Source: Ruminococcaceae bacterium P7
Lineage (GTDB): Bacteria; Bacillota; Clostridia; Oscillospirales; Acutalibacteraceae
NCBI GenBank assembly: GCA_900100595.1
Contig: FMUA01000009.1
Coordinates: forward strand, 1 to 64,000
Direction: 5' to 3'
Length of the DNA stretch: 64,000 nt
In this document: positions 1-8,147 of the stretch, piece after piece
Layout: the number at the start of each line of letters is the position of its first letter
How positions within the stretch are numbered: the first letter of the stretch is position 1
Position numbers and translations under genes: made by a program
The notes under the pieces: model-generated
The model's input: only the letters and a program-made list of their open reading frames with translations
Database searches by the model: none
Told to the model about the DNA's origin: nothing

Positions 1-843
1 TTCACCAGATTTATGCTGCATTACCGCTTTGAGGGTGAGTTTTGCAATCCTGCAGCAGGTAACGAAAAGGGCAACGTAGAAAACAAGGTCGGCTACAGCA
101 GGCGTAACGCCTTCGTTCCCGTTCCCACCATCACTTCCTTCGACGAATTCAACGAATCAATGTGGGAATGGTGTGAGAAAGACGCTCAGCGCGAGCATTA
201 CGCACACAAAATCTCCATTGAGGAGCTGTGGCAGGAGGATAAGAAAAAACTGCTGATCCTGCCTGAACATCCGTATTCGGTCTTCAGGTACGAAGCCCTT
301 GTTGCTGACAAAACCGGATTTGCTGTTGTGGATACCAACAAATACGGCTTGTCTCCGACGCTCGCAGGTAAAACAGTGCAGGCAAAGATTTATTTCAACC
401 GTATCGAATTCTTCTACGACCATCAGCCCGTCGGTTCATTCAGACGATGTTATGGTAAAAAACAGGAGATCTTCGACTGGACATTGTATGTTTCTACGCT
501 CTGCAAAAAGCCGAGAGCGCTGGAAAACACCAGATTCTTTAAGCAATTCCCCGATTTGTGGAAAGATTATCTCGTCGGGACTGCGGGTAAAGAACGCAAA
601 AGCGCACTGCTGCTTCTCGAAGAGATCGTTTCGGACGGAAATGCCGGACTTTGCGACGACACATTGCTTCTCGCCAAAGAAAACGGGAGAACGGACGCGG
701 ACAGCCTCAGACAGTGTTACTACATGATCTCTAAGCGTGAATACCGTCCGACGCCGTTAATGCTGACCTCTGCTCCTGTCATGAATTACAACCCCAACCT
801 CTCTGCCTATGATGGTCTGATGGGAGGTGAAGCTCATGACTGA
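1..843 (+). CDS. istA: IS21-family transposase IstA, C-terminal part (cut by window edge)
   Basis: The reading frame is open from base 1, so this is the 3' part of a longer gene that begins outside the window. The visible 280 residues contain the end of the integrase core and the characteristic IstA stretch with asparagine-glutamate-lysine-glycine-asparagine (GNEKGNVENKVGYSRR), which marks the catalytic glutamate region of IS21 transposases, followed by the basic C-terminal domain. It would cut and join transposon ends together with its ATPase partner. The stop codon overlaps the istB start in ATGACTGA, the usual translational coupling of istA and istB. The family assignment is firm; completeness upstream cannot be judged. 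Confidence 0.93.
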   Translation, partial: FTRFMLHYRFEGEFCNPAAGNEKGNVENKVGYSRRNAFVPVPTITSFDEFNESMWEWCEKDAQREHYAHKISIEELWQEDKKKLLILPEHPYSVFRYEALVADKTGFAVVDTNKYGLSPTLAGKTVQAKIYFNRIEFFYDHQPVGSFRRCYGKKQEIFDWTLYVSTLCKKPRALENTRFFKQFPDLWKDYLVGTAGKERKSALLLLEEIVSDGNAGLCDDTLLLAKENGRTDADSLRQCYYMISKREYRPTPLMLTSAPVMNYNPNLSAYDGLMGGEAHD

Positions 844-1576
844 GCTGATTGAGCAGTATATGCGCACCTTAAAACTGGGCGGTCTGGCGAAGAACTGGCG
901 CTCGGTGCAGTACGTTTCCACAGAGCAATATCTGACTGAGCTGTTAAAGATCGAGCTTCACGAACGTGAGATCAACCGCATCAACAGAATGGTCAAAACC
1001 GCGGGATTCCGTGTGATGAAAACCTTAGACGATTTCGTATGGAATTCCTCGATCGAACTGCCGCACGTTCTTACTCAGGAATATATGACGGAGCTCTCGT
1101 TCCTACAGCCCAAAGAGAATCTCATTTTTATGGGCGCAGTCGGAACAGGCAAAACACACCTCGCCACCGCGATCGCGTTGAAAGCGTGTCAGGAAGGTCA
1201 CCGCGTGAGGTTCTTTACCGCCGCAGAGCTTGCAAACATTCTCTTGGAGAAGAACACCAAAGGAACGCTCAACAACTTTCTGAACACCTTGAAAAAGGTA
1301 GAGTTGATCGTAATTGACGAGATCGGTTTTGTTCCGCTCCACAAAGACGCGGCTGAGCTGCTCTTTCAGGTGATTTCCGATTGCTACGAGCGCAAAAGCC
1401 TGATTATTACTTCCAATCTTGAGTTTTCACAGTGGAACACGGTATTCGGTGACAACCGATTGACCGCAGCTCTTGTGGATCGCCTGATCCATCACTCCCA
1501 CATTATTATCTTCTCCGGCGAAAGCTACCGGCTGACTCAGTCGATGAACCGCCGCAGAACGAAAAAGGGGGTGTAA
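836..1576 (+). CDS. istB: IS21-family ATP-binding helper IstB
   Basis: This is the AAA+ ATPase that activates IstA and selects the target, a DnaC/DnaA-like fold. Walker A is visible as GAVGTGKTH at about residue 102 and Walker B as LIVIDEIGF at about residue 160, followed by the sensor-1 ITSNLEFSQW stretch. A GTG at 827 is in frame, but ATG 836 sits 6 bases after GGGAGGTG and is the better start. About 246 residues is normal for the family, and no disruption is seen. It overlaps istA by 8 bases. Confidence 0.95.
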   Translation: MTELIEQYMRTLKLGGLAKNWRSVQYVSTEQYLTELLKIELHEREINRINRMVKTAGFRVMKTLDDFVWNSSIELPHVLTQEYMTELSFLQPKENLIFMGAVGTGKTHLATAIALKACQEGHRVRFFTAAELANILLEKNTKGTLNNFLNTLKKVELIVIDEIGFVPLHKDAAELLFQVISDCYERKSLIITSNLEFSQWNTVFGDNRLTAALVDRLIHHSHIIIFSGESYRLTQSMNRRRTKKGV

Positions 1577-1581
1577 CGGAT

Positions 1582-1821
1582 ATGGCAAAAAGGATCAACT
1601 TCAAATCTGATGTTTCCTCGGAACTGAGAGCGTATCTTCAAAAAGAATACAATGAATACACCGCGAAAACCTCTATGACTGAGGATGAACACAAGGTTCT
1701 GCGTAAATGGATTGAGGAAGGTAATTCGCCCTACAGCAATCCTGCTTTCTACGCCGACGAGCGCGGCGTTGAAATGGACTTTATCTCCGGTTGGAGAACA
1801 ATAGACGATTTGGCAGTCTGA
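1582..1821 (+). CDS. Small acidic passenger protein of the IS21 element
   Basis: A 79-residue protein starting 6 bases after istB with a good AGGGGGTG ribosome-binding site. It has no signal peptide or membrane segment and is rich in charged residues. The N-terminal half (KSDVSSELRAYLQKEYNEYT) is predicted helical and the second half holds a WIEEGNSPYSNP turn. I do not recognise a domain. Spacing says it is co-transcribed with istAB, so it is either an accessory transposition factor or cargo. The call as a real gene rests on operon position and codon use. Confidence 0.6.
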   Translation: MAKRINFKSDVSSELRAYLQKEYNEYTAKTSMTEDEHKVLRKWIEEGNSPYSNPAFYADERGVEMDFISGWRTIDDLAV

Positions 1822-1843
1822 GGTTTCTGCTGACAGACCGCCA

Positions 1844-1968
1844 CCCTTGACCTCACGATGAAAAATGCTTTTGGGCTTTGCCGACGGTGAAGAACTCATT
1901 AGCAGAAAACGCTGAGTGCACCGTCGCAAACGATATTTTAGCATTTTTCATGCATTGGAGGTCAAGGG
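1844..1968. repeat. Long nested inverted repeat downstream of the IS21 genes
   Basis: Three nested arm pairs face each other: CCCTTGACCTC (1844-1854) with GAGGTCAAGGG (1958-1968), ATGAAAAATGCT (1858-1869) with AGCATTTTTCAT (1940-1951), and GACGGTG (1883-1889) with CACCGTC (1919-1925). A smaller ACTC/GAGT pair lies inside. The RNA would fold into one ~125-nt imperfect hairpin. It could be a terminator-like or regulatory RNA structure or a miniature inverted-repeat insertion. Confidence 0.75.
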
Positions 1969-2045
1969 CAAGCCGCCTACGGCGGTGGCTACGTTTTGCC
2001 TCCGGTTCGGAATCTATTAGCAGAATTTCTGGTACCCGTTTAAAA

Positions 2046-2240
2046 GGGTCGCCAAAAATACAATTCAGGGGCTTCAAAGATACAACTTGGAGGCTCCAAA
2101 AGTGCAATTCGGGGTCGCCGCAAAAGTGCTCCGAAAATACAACACAGGGGCTCCTGAAATGCACAGTCGGGGCTCGTCATTACACATAGCCGGGTGCTGA
2201 AGTACCTATGTACTTTTTGGAGCCCCTTCTATGCACTTTT
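2046..2240. repeat. Degenerate ~22-bp direct repeats, probable IS21 end
   Basis: Units of the type GGGGCTCCAAAARTRCAAYTC begin near 2046, 2068, 2090, 2111, 2126, 2147, 2169 and 2191, and an inverted copy lies at about 2206-2226. IS21-family elements are known to carry multiple terminal repeats that bind IstA, so this is probably the right end of the element. The number of units here is high. The exact last base of the element is not determinable by eye. Confidence 0.6.
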
Positions 2241-2372
2241 TTCTTGACAAACACACTATATTAGAATGATAGCTGAATGAATGTTGAAAAAATTTTTTCG
2301 GGATTTAAAAAATTTAAATATTTTTCGCGGTTTTTTCCGTTAACGGAGATGAAAAGAACACAAGAAACAGAA

Positions 2373-2401
2373 TTGTCATTTTGTCACGATTGTGTTATAA
2401 T
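2373..2401 (+). promoter_or_regulatory. Promoter of the membrane-linked sigma factor gene
   Basis: TTGTCA (2373-2378), 17-base spacer, TATAAT (2396-2401). Transcription would start near 2408, which excludes all in-frame ATG codons upstream (2277, 2349, 2400) as starts of the downstream gene. Confidence 0.75.
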
Positions 2402-2443
2402 GAGCAAAAACAGAGGTTTATTGACAAATTGCGGGGGCGGGGA

Positions 2444-3935
2444 ATGGAAAAAGCAGAATTACAACAGCTTGCGGCGCGCGGAACAGGGAGACAGCGCCGC
2501 GTGGGACGCGCTGTACCGTGAAATCGGCGCGATTGCCGCTTCTGTATGCCGCAAGTACAATATGTCCGCCGAGGACGCGGCGGATGTGACGCAGGAAGCC
2601 GCGCTTGCGCTCTCCGGCAGGCTGGATACGCTGGCGCGGATGGATAACCCCGAGGGCTATCTCCGGCGCACGGTGAACAGCAAATGCATTGATCTGATCC
2701 GCGCCGACACAAAGGTACCGACGGAACGGATGCACGAAAACGAGGACTATGTGCTCAGTCTTCCCGACGCGTCCGCCACACCCGAAAACGAGGTCGCGGG
2801 CTTCAGCCCCGACCGTCTGATAGACGATTTTCTCGCCGAGCTTCCCGAGGATCAGCGCGTTGCCCTGACCATGCGCTACTGCGACGGCTATACCAACGCG
2901 CAGATCGCCGAAAAACTGGGAGTGCCCCCGGGCACGGTCGCTTCGCGTGTGCGCTACGGCAAAAAGGCGCTGGAAAAACGCATTGTTCAATATGAAAAAG
3001 AAAATCACATCCGCCTGCACGCAAAGATTGCCCTGCCGTTTTTACCGTGGCGCTGGTTTCAGCACAGCACGCTCCAAACAGCGGAGATCATCGCCGCCGA
3101 CGGCGGCTCGTCAGCCTCGGGCGTTACCAAAGCTATCGCAAGCGCTTTAGCGACTGTTGTAATGGGCGGCGCCGTCATCAGCTCGGGACTTGTCTTTCAC
3201 GAAAGCACGCCGCCGCTGCCGACGGAAACCGCACCCACACAGGCGGTCACGGAGCAGGCGGAGACGCCTGAAGCCGCGACGGTTTATGAGGATATCTATG
3301 AAACACAGGTGGAAACGGTATATGAAACGGTCAACGTGACGCGTTACAGAGAAGCGGAACAGGAACGGCAGGATGCACCGGCGCTGCCGGATGCTTTCCG
3401 GATCGCGGGCAACCGATTCGAGCCGTCGGAGAATTTGCTCACCTCAAACACCTTCCACTCAGACGTATTGGGCGCCACCCTTACTTTTCCCGACAGCTGG
3501 ATCAATAATGTAGAGATCGAGGAGGAGGCGGAAAATAACAGCATTCTCCTTACGGACAGAGGCACCTCGGACAACCCTGTTTCCGATTACTGTACTTTGC
3601 TCGCCATTGACAGACAGGACTGTTGCGAAGGGGAATATCGCGAAGATTATGAGCCGCCGCAAAAAAACGAGGACGGAACATATGAATCCTATATTTTTAC
3701 GTTCGGCGTTGCCGAGCTGCCCGACAAAGACAAAGTCAGCTATTATCGTGCCATTTTGAATTGGAACAGCAGCATCATGAAAAAGACGGATTTGGATTAC
3801 AGCAACATCAACCGCGAGGTGCTCTCAGTGCTCGAGAGCTTCCGTCCCGACAACTTGACTTATAAAAGCCTTCTGACGCAGGAAATCAGGGACGCCGTCA
3901 TGGAAATTACGGATTTCCGCATAGCTACCCCATAA
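2444..3935 (+). CDS. ECF-type sigma factor fused to a membrane anchor and extracellular domain; apparent frameshift near start
   Basis: The cytosolic N-terminal part is a sigma-70 family protein: region 2 at about 2530-2720 (VTQEAALALSGRL, NPEGYLRRTVNSKCIDLIR) and region 4 at about 2810-2985 (LPEDQRVALTMRYCDGYTNAQIAEKLGV). One membrane segment follows at about 3118-3200, then a Thr/Glu-rich linker and a ~170-residue ectodomain with a LGATLTFPDSW stretch resembling PsbP-like folds. The promoter at 2373 points to ATG 2444 (MEKAELQQLA), but that frame differs from the main one; removing one base in the GC-rich run 2471-2480 would join them as ELQQLARAEQGDSAAWD. So there is a frameshift, a sequencing error, or an unusual upstream start. 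The next gene has the same anchor-plus-ectodomain layout. Confidence 0.75.
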
Positions 3936-3948
3936 ACGAGGTGTTACC

Positions 3949-5319
3949 ATGAGAGAGAAATTTACATTTGAAAACCCGGGCAAAAACGCCCTGATGGCGG
4001 AGATTCTGGCGCGCCGGAACCGTCAGCCGCGCATGACGTTTCTGACCTCGCTGACCGCCGTGATGGCTGCGGCGATATCGCTGACAGCGGTTTGCGGCAG
4101 TTTGCCGGCGAATGCGATACCGGTGGAACAGCCGTCACAGCCCGAAGTAACCGAGGTGACCGAGGTGATCGCGGAGCACAGCGCAGAAACACCGCCTGCG
4201 GAAATTGTGACGCGCGTACATACCGAAACGAAGATCGAGCCTGTCACGGAATATCATGAGCTTGTGCTCACACCTGCAGCCGTTTCACAGGCGGATGCGG
4301 ACGTCGCCGCGTACCCCGAAACAGGTACATCACTGTTCAGTCAGGAGCAGCAGCGGTATCAGTGGCAGTTCGGTGATGAGATTTTTACCTTTTTCGTCAA
4401 GGCTGAAACGCTGTACCGCCGCAGTGAAACGACAGGCAAAATCACTGCGGTATATCGGGGAGAAGGCGATATTTCTCTCCTGTGCGTCACTGACAGATAT
4501 CTGTTCTTCAAGGCGGATGTTCTGACAACCGACGTGGTATTTGGAAATTATACCGCGTATTGCTACCGTGCGGATTTGTTGACAGGCGATATTCTGCGGT
4601 TGTTCAACTGTGAGTCCATTTATGCTTATCAGCCCGTTCTCGTCGAGTTTGTCCGCTTTGACGGCACAGATGTTGTTTTCAACACCCACATCGTCCATGA
4701 GGACGGCAGCTATGAGCACAATCCTGATCGATCAGCCGTTTTGTATGATGACAATACGGATTATTCGGATAATGATAATGAAAACAACGTGATCGTCCCG
4801 GATGAAACTTTCAGGTGGTTTCCTTTGTCGTGGAATCAGGATTACTCCCTTATCGGCCGGGACGAGGATAACTGCTATGATTTAGGCGTCAGCCTGACGG
4901 ATATACAGAGCTTCTGCGATGGATTTCCTGACGGCGAAGTTGAAGCTGATTCGAGTGTGGTTCGCCGCGATGGTACGGGTTTGGAGGAAATAGGCATTGT
5001 TTTCGGAAAAATCGATAGTGATCATTCCAAAACATATTTGCTGTATTACGGAAGAATATCCGATAACGGCGTCAACGGCGTTTTGATTCAGGCGGAGCTG
5101 ACGTCGGAAGCAGACGCGGAATTAGACTGTTGGTTTACAGATTTTGACGTAATCATTGGCGTCAATTATTTCAAAATTCCTGTTGACTTTGACCGGCTTT
5201 TGGCGGCTTCCGCGTGTGAACCCGAGCACTACTCCGTCAATAACGGTGAAGCAGAGTTAAAAATCACTTACCGTCCGTGCCGGAGATTACCTTCCGCGAC
5301 TCCTGACAGCGCCGGATAA
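3949..5319 (+). CDS. Single-pass membrane protein with large ectodomain, partner of the sigma fusion
   Basis: 456 residues, starting 13 bases after the sigma gene with a GAGGTG ribosome-binding site. A ~28-residue basic cytoplasmic tail precedes one membrane segment (residues about 29-56), then a Pro/Glu/Thr/Val linker and a ~350-residue ectodomain whose repeated strands with Tyr/Phe pairs recall beta-propeller-like sensor domains. No catalytic motif is visible. The position suggests an anti-sigma or co-sensor function, but no recognised anti-sigma domain is seen. The inference of a joint signalling unit rests on adjacency and matching layout only. Confidence 0.65.
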   Translation: MREKFTFENPGKNALMAEILARRNRQPRMTFLTSLTAVMAAAISLTAVCGSLPANAIPVEQPSQPEVTEVTEVIAEHSAETPPAEIVTRVHTETKIEPVTEYHELVLTPAAVSQADADVAAYPETGTSLFSQEQQRYQWQFGDEIFTFFVKAETLYRRSETTGKITAVYRGEGDISLLCVTDRYLFFKADVLTTDVVFGNYTAYCYRADLLTGDILRLFNCESIYAYQPVLVEFVRFDGTDVVFNTHIVHEDGSYEHNPDRSAVLYDDNTDYSDNDNENNVIVPDETFRWFPLSWNQDYSLIGRDEDNCYDLGVSLTDIQSFCDGFPDGEVEADSSVVRRDGTGLEEIGIVFGKIDSDHSKTYLLYYGRISDNGVNGVLIQAELTSEADAELDCWFTDFDVIIGVNYFKIPVDFDRLLAASACEPEHYSVNNGEAELKITYRPCRRLPSATPDSAG

Positions 5320-5349
5320 AAATTTTTCCGCATTTAAATCAATCTGCTG

Positions 5350-5400
5350 CCTTTTTGCGTTTGAGTTAATGAAAGCAGTAAACTGCAAAACGCAAAAAGG
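5350..5400 (+). promoter_or_regulatory. Stem-loop that buries the Shine-Dalgarno of the next gene
   Basis: CCTTTTTGCGTTT (5350-5362) is perfectly complementary to AAACGCAAAAAGG (5388-5400). The right arm includes most of the AAAAAGGAG ribosome-binding site of the dockerin gene starting at 5411. It may act as a translational switch, or be a leader hairpin without regulatory role. Confidence 0.5.
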
Positions 5401-5410
5401 AGAAATGGAT

Positions 5411-6994
5411 ATGAAACACACCAAACTGATTGCCGCCGCTTTATCGGCGACGGTAATGCTCTCCGCTGTGCCGGTGACGGCTTTCGCGGCAGACAACGGA
5501 GCTGATAACATTTATGAGGATGCGGACTGCACCATCACCTTTCACGACGTGACGTGCGATTTCAATCGTGCCGCAAGCGTCTATAGGGAAGAATTATACG
5601 ATGAAAATGGAAACACCTACCGCGAAGCGCATTTGAAAGTACGGCCGGATTTGTCGATGGAAATGGGCTACAGCGTGTATTACAAGGAAACCGGTGAAAC
5701 CGTTTCGTATGATAACGTGGAATCGCTTTTGATGCGCGGCATGGCGGACATCCCGGAATTTGACGCCGAACAGCCGGGTGATTATGATTATTCTTTCACC
5801 TGCAAAGGCGAGCCGTGCAAAATCAAAATCCACCTGACGCAAAGCGAACCCTATGTCACGGACTTGCAGATCGCGGACTGTGAGATCAGCGAAAAAGAGT
5901 CTTTATCCGAGCCGGGATTTACCGCGGTTGTCCATAAGAACGGCGAGGCTGTAAGCGTGAGCAATGACGAGCTGACGGATTCCCGTGAATATGCGAGCGG
6001 ACTTGTGATTGAGAACCGCAGCAGCCTTCCGCAGCTCACGCCGGGCGTGTATACGCTAAAGGCGCGCTACCTCGACGCGGAAGCGGAATTCCGTCTGACG
6101 GTCAAATCCCGTCCGAAGGTAACGGATTTTGAGCCGGAGACGGAATATGACGAATATTATCACCGCGGCATGGTGAGGTTCAAATCCTTTACCATCGACG
6201 GAAGTCAGGTCATTTCGGCAAAGGACGCGGCATTTTTCCCGCTGATGGGAACAGGTGACAGATATTATTGCACCGTTGATCTGCTTGACGCGCCGAAGGA
6301 ATCGGCACAAGCCGTCATCGCTACCGCCCGCTGCACCTGCGCCTTTGGCGATGATACCCCCTGGGCAGTCGGAGAACACACGCTCACGGTTACGCTGACG
6401 ACTGAAAGCTCCTCCGTAGCGCCCGTCACCAAAAGCGTTCACTACCGCGTCAACGAGAGCGCCGTCGACCATATTGAGGTTGACGACCTGACCGTTTCCA
6501 AAAGCGATATCCGCCGTGAGGAAGACTTTGGCAAAACGCGGGAGTATCTTGATCAAAAGCCCGGTTACCGCATTTACTACAAGGACGGAACCGTCTATGA
6601 CTCCCGAGACGAGAGAGTCGGCGGCGGCAGCGCTCCTCTCGGTGATGACAATCAGATTTTCATCCGTTTTAAGGTTGACAATCCTGATGAATCCACATGG
6701 AACGTAGGCGTCTATCACGCGGCCGCCATGGTGCAAAGCAGGCTTCATCGGGATATTCCCGAGCTGGAAACCTCATATAAAGTCATTGTCGAAGCAGACG
6801 GTACCCCTGCAAAGGCAGACGCGAACGCTGACGGCGCCGTCAATATTACCGATGTCACCTGCGTGCAGCTTTTCGCCGCGGAATCCGTCGAGCTGACGCC
6901 GAAGCAAAAAGCGGCAGCGGATATTAACGGCGACGGCGTTGTCGATGTCAGCGACGCGACCCTGATCCAGCGCCAAATCGCTGAAATGGACTGA
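5411..6994 (+). CDS. Secreted protein with C-terminal type I dockerin
   Basis: 527 residues with a signal peptide (residues 1-29, cleavage after AFA) and a C-terminal dockerin of two calcium loops: DANADGAVNITDVTCVQLFA and DINGDGVVDVSDATLIQRQI. The central ~430 residues contain several Ig-like/bacterial beta-sandwich stretches with repeated LTPGVYTL and VGEHTLTV motifs; no catalytic domain is recognised. ATG 5411 is preferred to 5405 because AGGAG lies 8 bases before it. The dockerin would attach it to a cohesin-bearing scaffold at the cell surface. Function beyond docking is unknown. Confidence 0.85.
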   Translation: MKHTKLIAAALSATVMLSAVPVTAFAADNGADNIYEDADCTITFHDVTCDFNRAASVYREELYDENGNTYREAHLKVRPDLSMEMGYSVYYKETGETVSYDNVESLLMRGMADIPEFDAEQPGDYDYSFTCKGEPCKIKIHLTQSEPYVTDLQIADCEISEKESLSEPGFTAVVHKNGEAVSVSNDELTDSREYASGLVIENRSSLPQLTPGVYTLKARYLDAEAEFRLTVKSRPKVTDFEPETEYDEYYHRGMVRFKSFTIDGSQVISAKDAAFFPLMGTGDRYYCTVDLLDAPKESAQAVIATARCTCAFGDDTPWAVGEHTLTVTLTTESSSVAPVTKSVHYRVNESAVDHIEVDDLTVSKSDIRREEDFGKTREYLDQKPGYRIYYKDGTVYDSRDERVGGGSAPLGDDNQIFIRFKVDNPDESTWNVGVYHAAAMVQSRLHRDIPELETSYKVIVEADGTPAKADANADGAVNITDVTCVQLFAAESVELTPKQKAAADINGDGVVDVSDATLIQRQIAEMD

Positions 6995-7006
6995 TTTCGC
7001 TTTCAG

Positions 7007-7037
7007 TCCCCACCTGACGGATATTCCGTCGTGGGGA
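7007..7037 (+). terminator. Stem-loop after the dockerin gene
   Basis: TCCCCAC (7007-7013) pairs with GTGGGGA (7031-7037) around an inner GACGGA/TCCGTC stem. No long T run follows, so termination strength is uncertain. Confidence 0.5.
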
Positions 7038-7100
7038 TTATCCCTTCGGGGATTACATTGTTCAAAATCATCATATTATTTAAGAGAGGAAGGGTCACAC

Positions 7101-8024
7101 ATGATCAAAAAAATACAGGCTGTTATTCTGACAGTGATTTTGGCGCTTTCGGCTGCCGCCGTCACGGCTCAACCGGCTTTTGCAAAGGAAAAAACGCCGT
7201 TCACCCTTGAGGTAAAGTCAAACTTTTTTCCCTCAAAGACCGTCTCCTACACGGACGTCAACAGGTACGCCGACCAAAACGGCGATATTTACCTGACCGT
7301 CGATTTCAACATTTTTGCAAAGGATCTGCAGCTGATCAATTTTCAGGTGAATCACCTGACTTGGGATCCGAATGTTCTGGAATACGACGTTGAGAAAAAC
7401 AGTGTGATGTATTTGAGGCGCAAGGTGCTCAATCTGCATCCGCTTCTGACGGAACAGGGCTTCGGCGCCGCTGTCGTAACAAACACGGCGCGTGTTTCCG
7501 AAGGCAAGCTCCTCTGCAATTTCTCGAACGTTTCGGAGATCAACCAGGTCACAGCCTACAGTCTTGACGACAACGAAAATCCCGTTCCGGGTACATTTAC
7601 GAGATTGATCTTTAAGGTGATCGATCCTTCGGCTGCGAAAACGACCGTTACTTTCAATCCGAGCGTGCTGTCGTTTGACGACGAAGGCGCGGAACAACCC
7701 AATTTTAAGTATTGGCTTGAGACCGGTTGTTCTGACGACGATATCCGGACAAACATCACCGACCTGAACATGCTCGGCCTCAGCACCGTGATCACGCCCG
7801 AGGGCGATACCGCCGCTCCTGCTTTCATCAAGGGCGACGTCAACGGCGACGGAGAAGTGGATGTGGCGGACGCGACATCGGTTCAGCTGATCGCAGCAGA
7901 GCTTCTCAATCCGACCGAGATACAGAAGCTTGCCGCTGACGTCAACGGCGACGGCAAGGCAGACGTCAACGACGTGACGCTCATCCAGCTGTTTGCTGCG
8001 GAGCTTATCGCTTCATTCGGATAA
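7101..8024 (+). CDS. Secreted cohesin-like plus dockerin protein
   Basis: 307 residues with a GAGAGGAAGG ribosome-binding site and a signal peptide (residues 1-28). Residues ~35-205 form a beta-rich domain with the cohesin-type signature around LTWDPNVLEYD after a VDFNIFAKDLQLINFQV strand pair. A complete dockerin closes the protein: DVNGDGEVDVADATSVQLIA and DVNGDGKADVNDVTLIQLFA. A cohesin-dockerin arrangement is that of adaptor scaffoldins, which bind a dockerin enzyme and themselves dock on a larger scaffold. The dockerin is certain; the cohesin call is by pattern and should be treated as probable. Confidence 0.8.
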   Translation: MIKKIQAVILTVILALSAAAVTAQPAFAKEKTPFTLEVKSNFFPSKTVSYTDVNRYADQNGDIYLTVDFNIFAKDLQLINFQVNHLTWDPNVLEYDVEKNSVMYLRRKVLNLHPLLTEQGFGAAVVTNTARVSEGKLLCNFSNVSEINQVTAYSLDDNENPVPGTFTRLIFKVIDPSAAKTTVTFNPSVLSFDDEGAEQPNFKYWLETGCSDDDIRTNITDLNMLGLSTVITPEGDTAAPAFIKGDVNGDGEVDVADATSVQLIAAELLNPTEIQKLAADVNGDGKADVNDVTLIQLFAAELIASFG

Positions 8025-8045
8025 TTATTCGATTCCAAAAATAGA

Positions 8046-8091
8046 ACAGGGCTGCCGCTGAATCTTTCGATTTGCGACAGCCCCTGTTTTC
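8046..8091. terminator. Bidirectional terminator between convergent genes
   Basis: ACAGGGCTGCCGC pairs with GCGACAGCCCCTGT (one bulge) and is followed by TTTTCG on the plus strand; it separates the cohesin-dockerin gene from the convergent GTPase operon. Confidence 0.7.
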
Positions 8092-8147
8092 GTATTGAGA
8101 AACCCACCGAGATGACGGAGAATGACCGCGTGCGTAAATTTCGCTGC

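Noticed and set aside
2046..2240. CRISPR array suggested by ~22-bp repeats
   Set aside because: Repeats are contiguous and degenerate with no unique spacers, no leader and no cas genes; they fit IS21 terminal repeats.
2277..2443. Upstream ATG starts (2277, 2349, 2400) for the sigma gene
   Set aside because: They precede the predicted transcription start at ~2408 and the encoded residues are not sigma-like.
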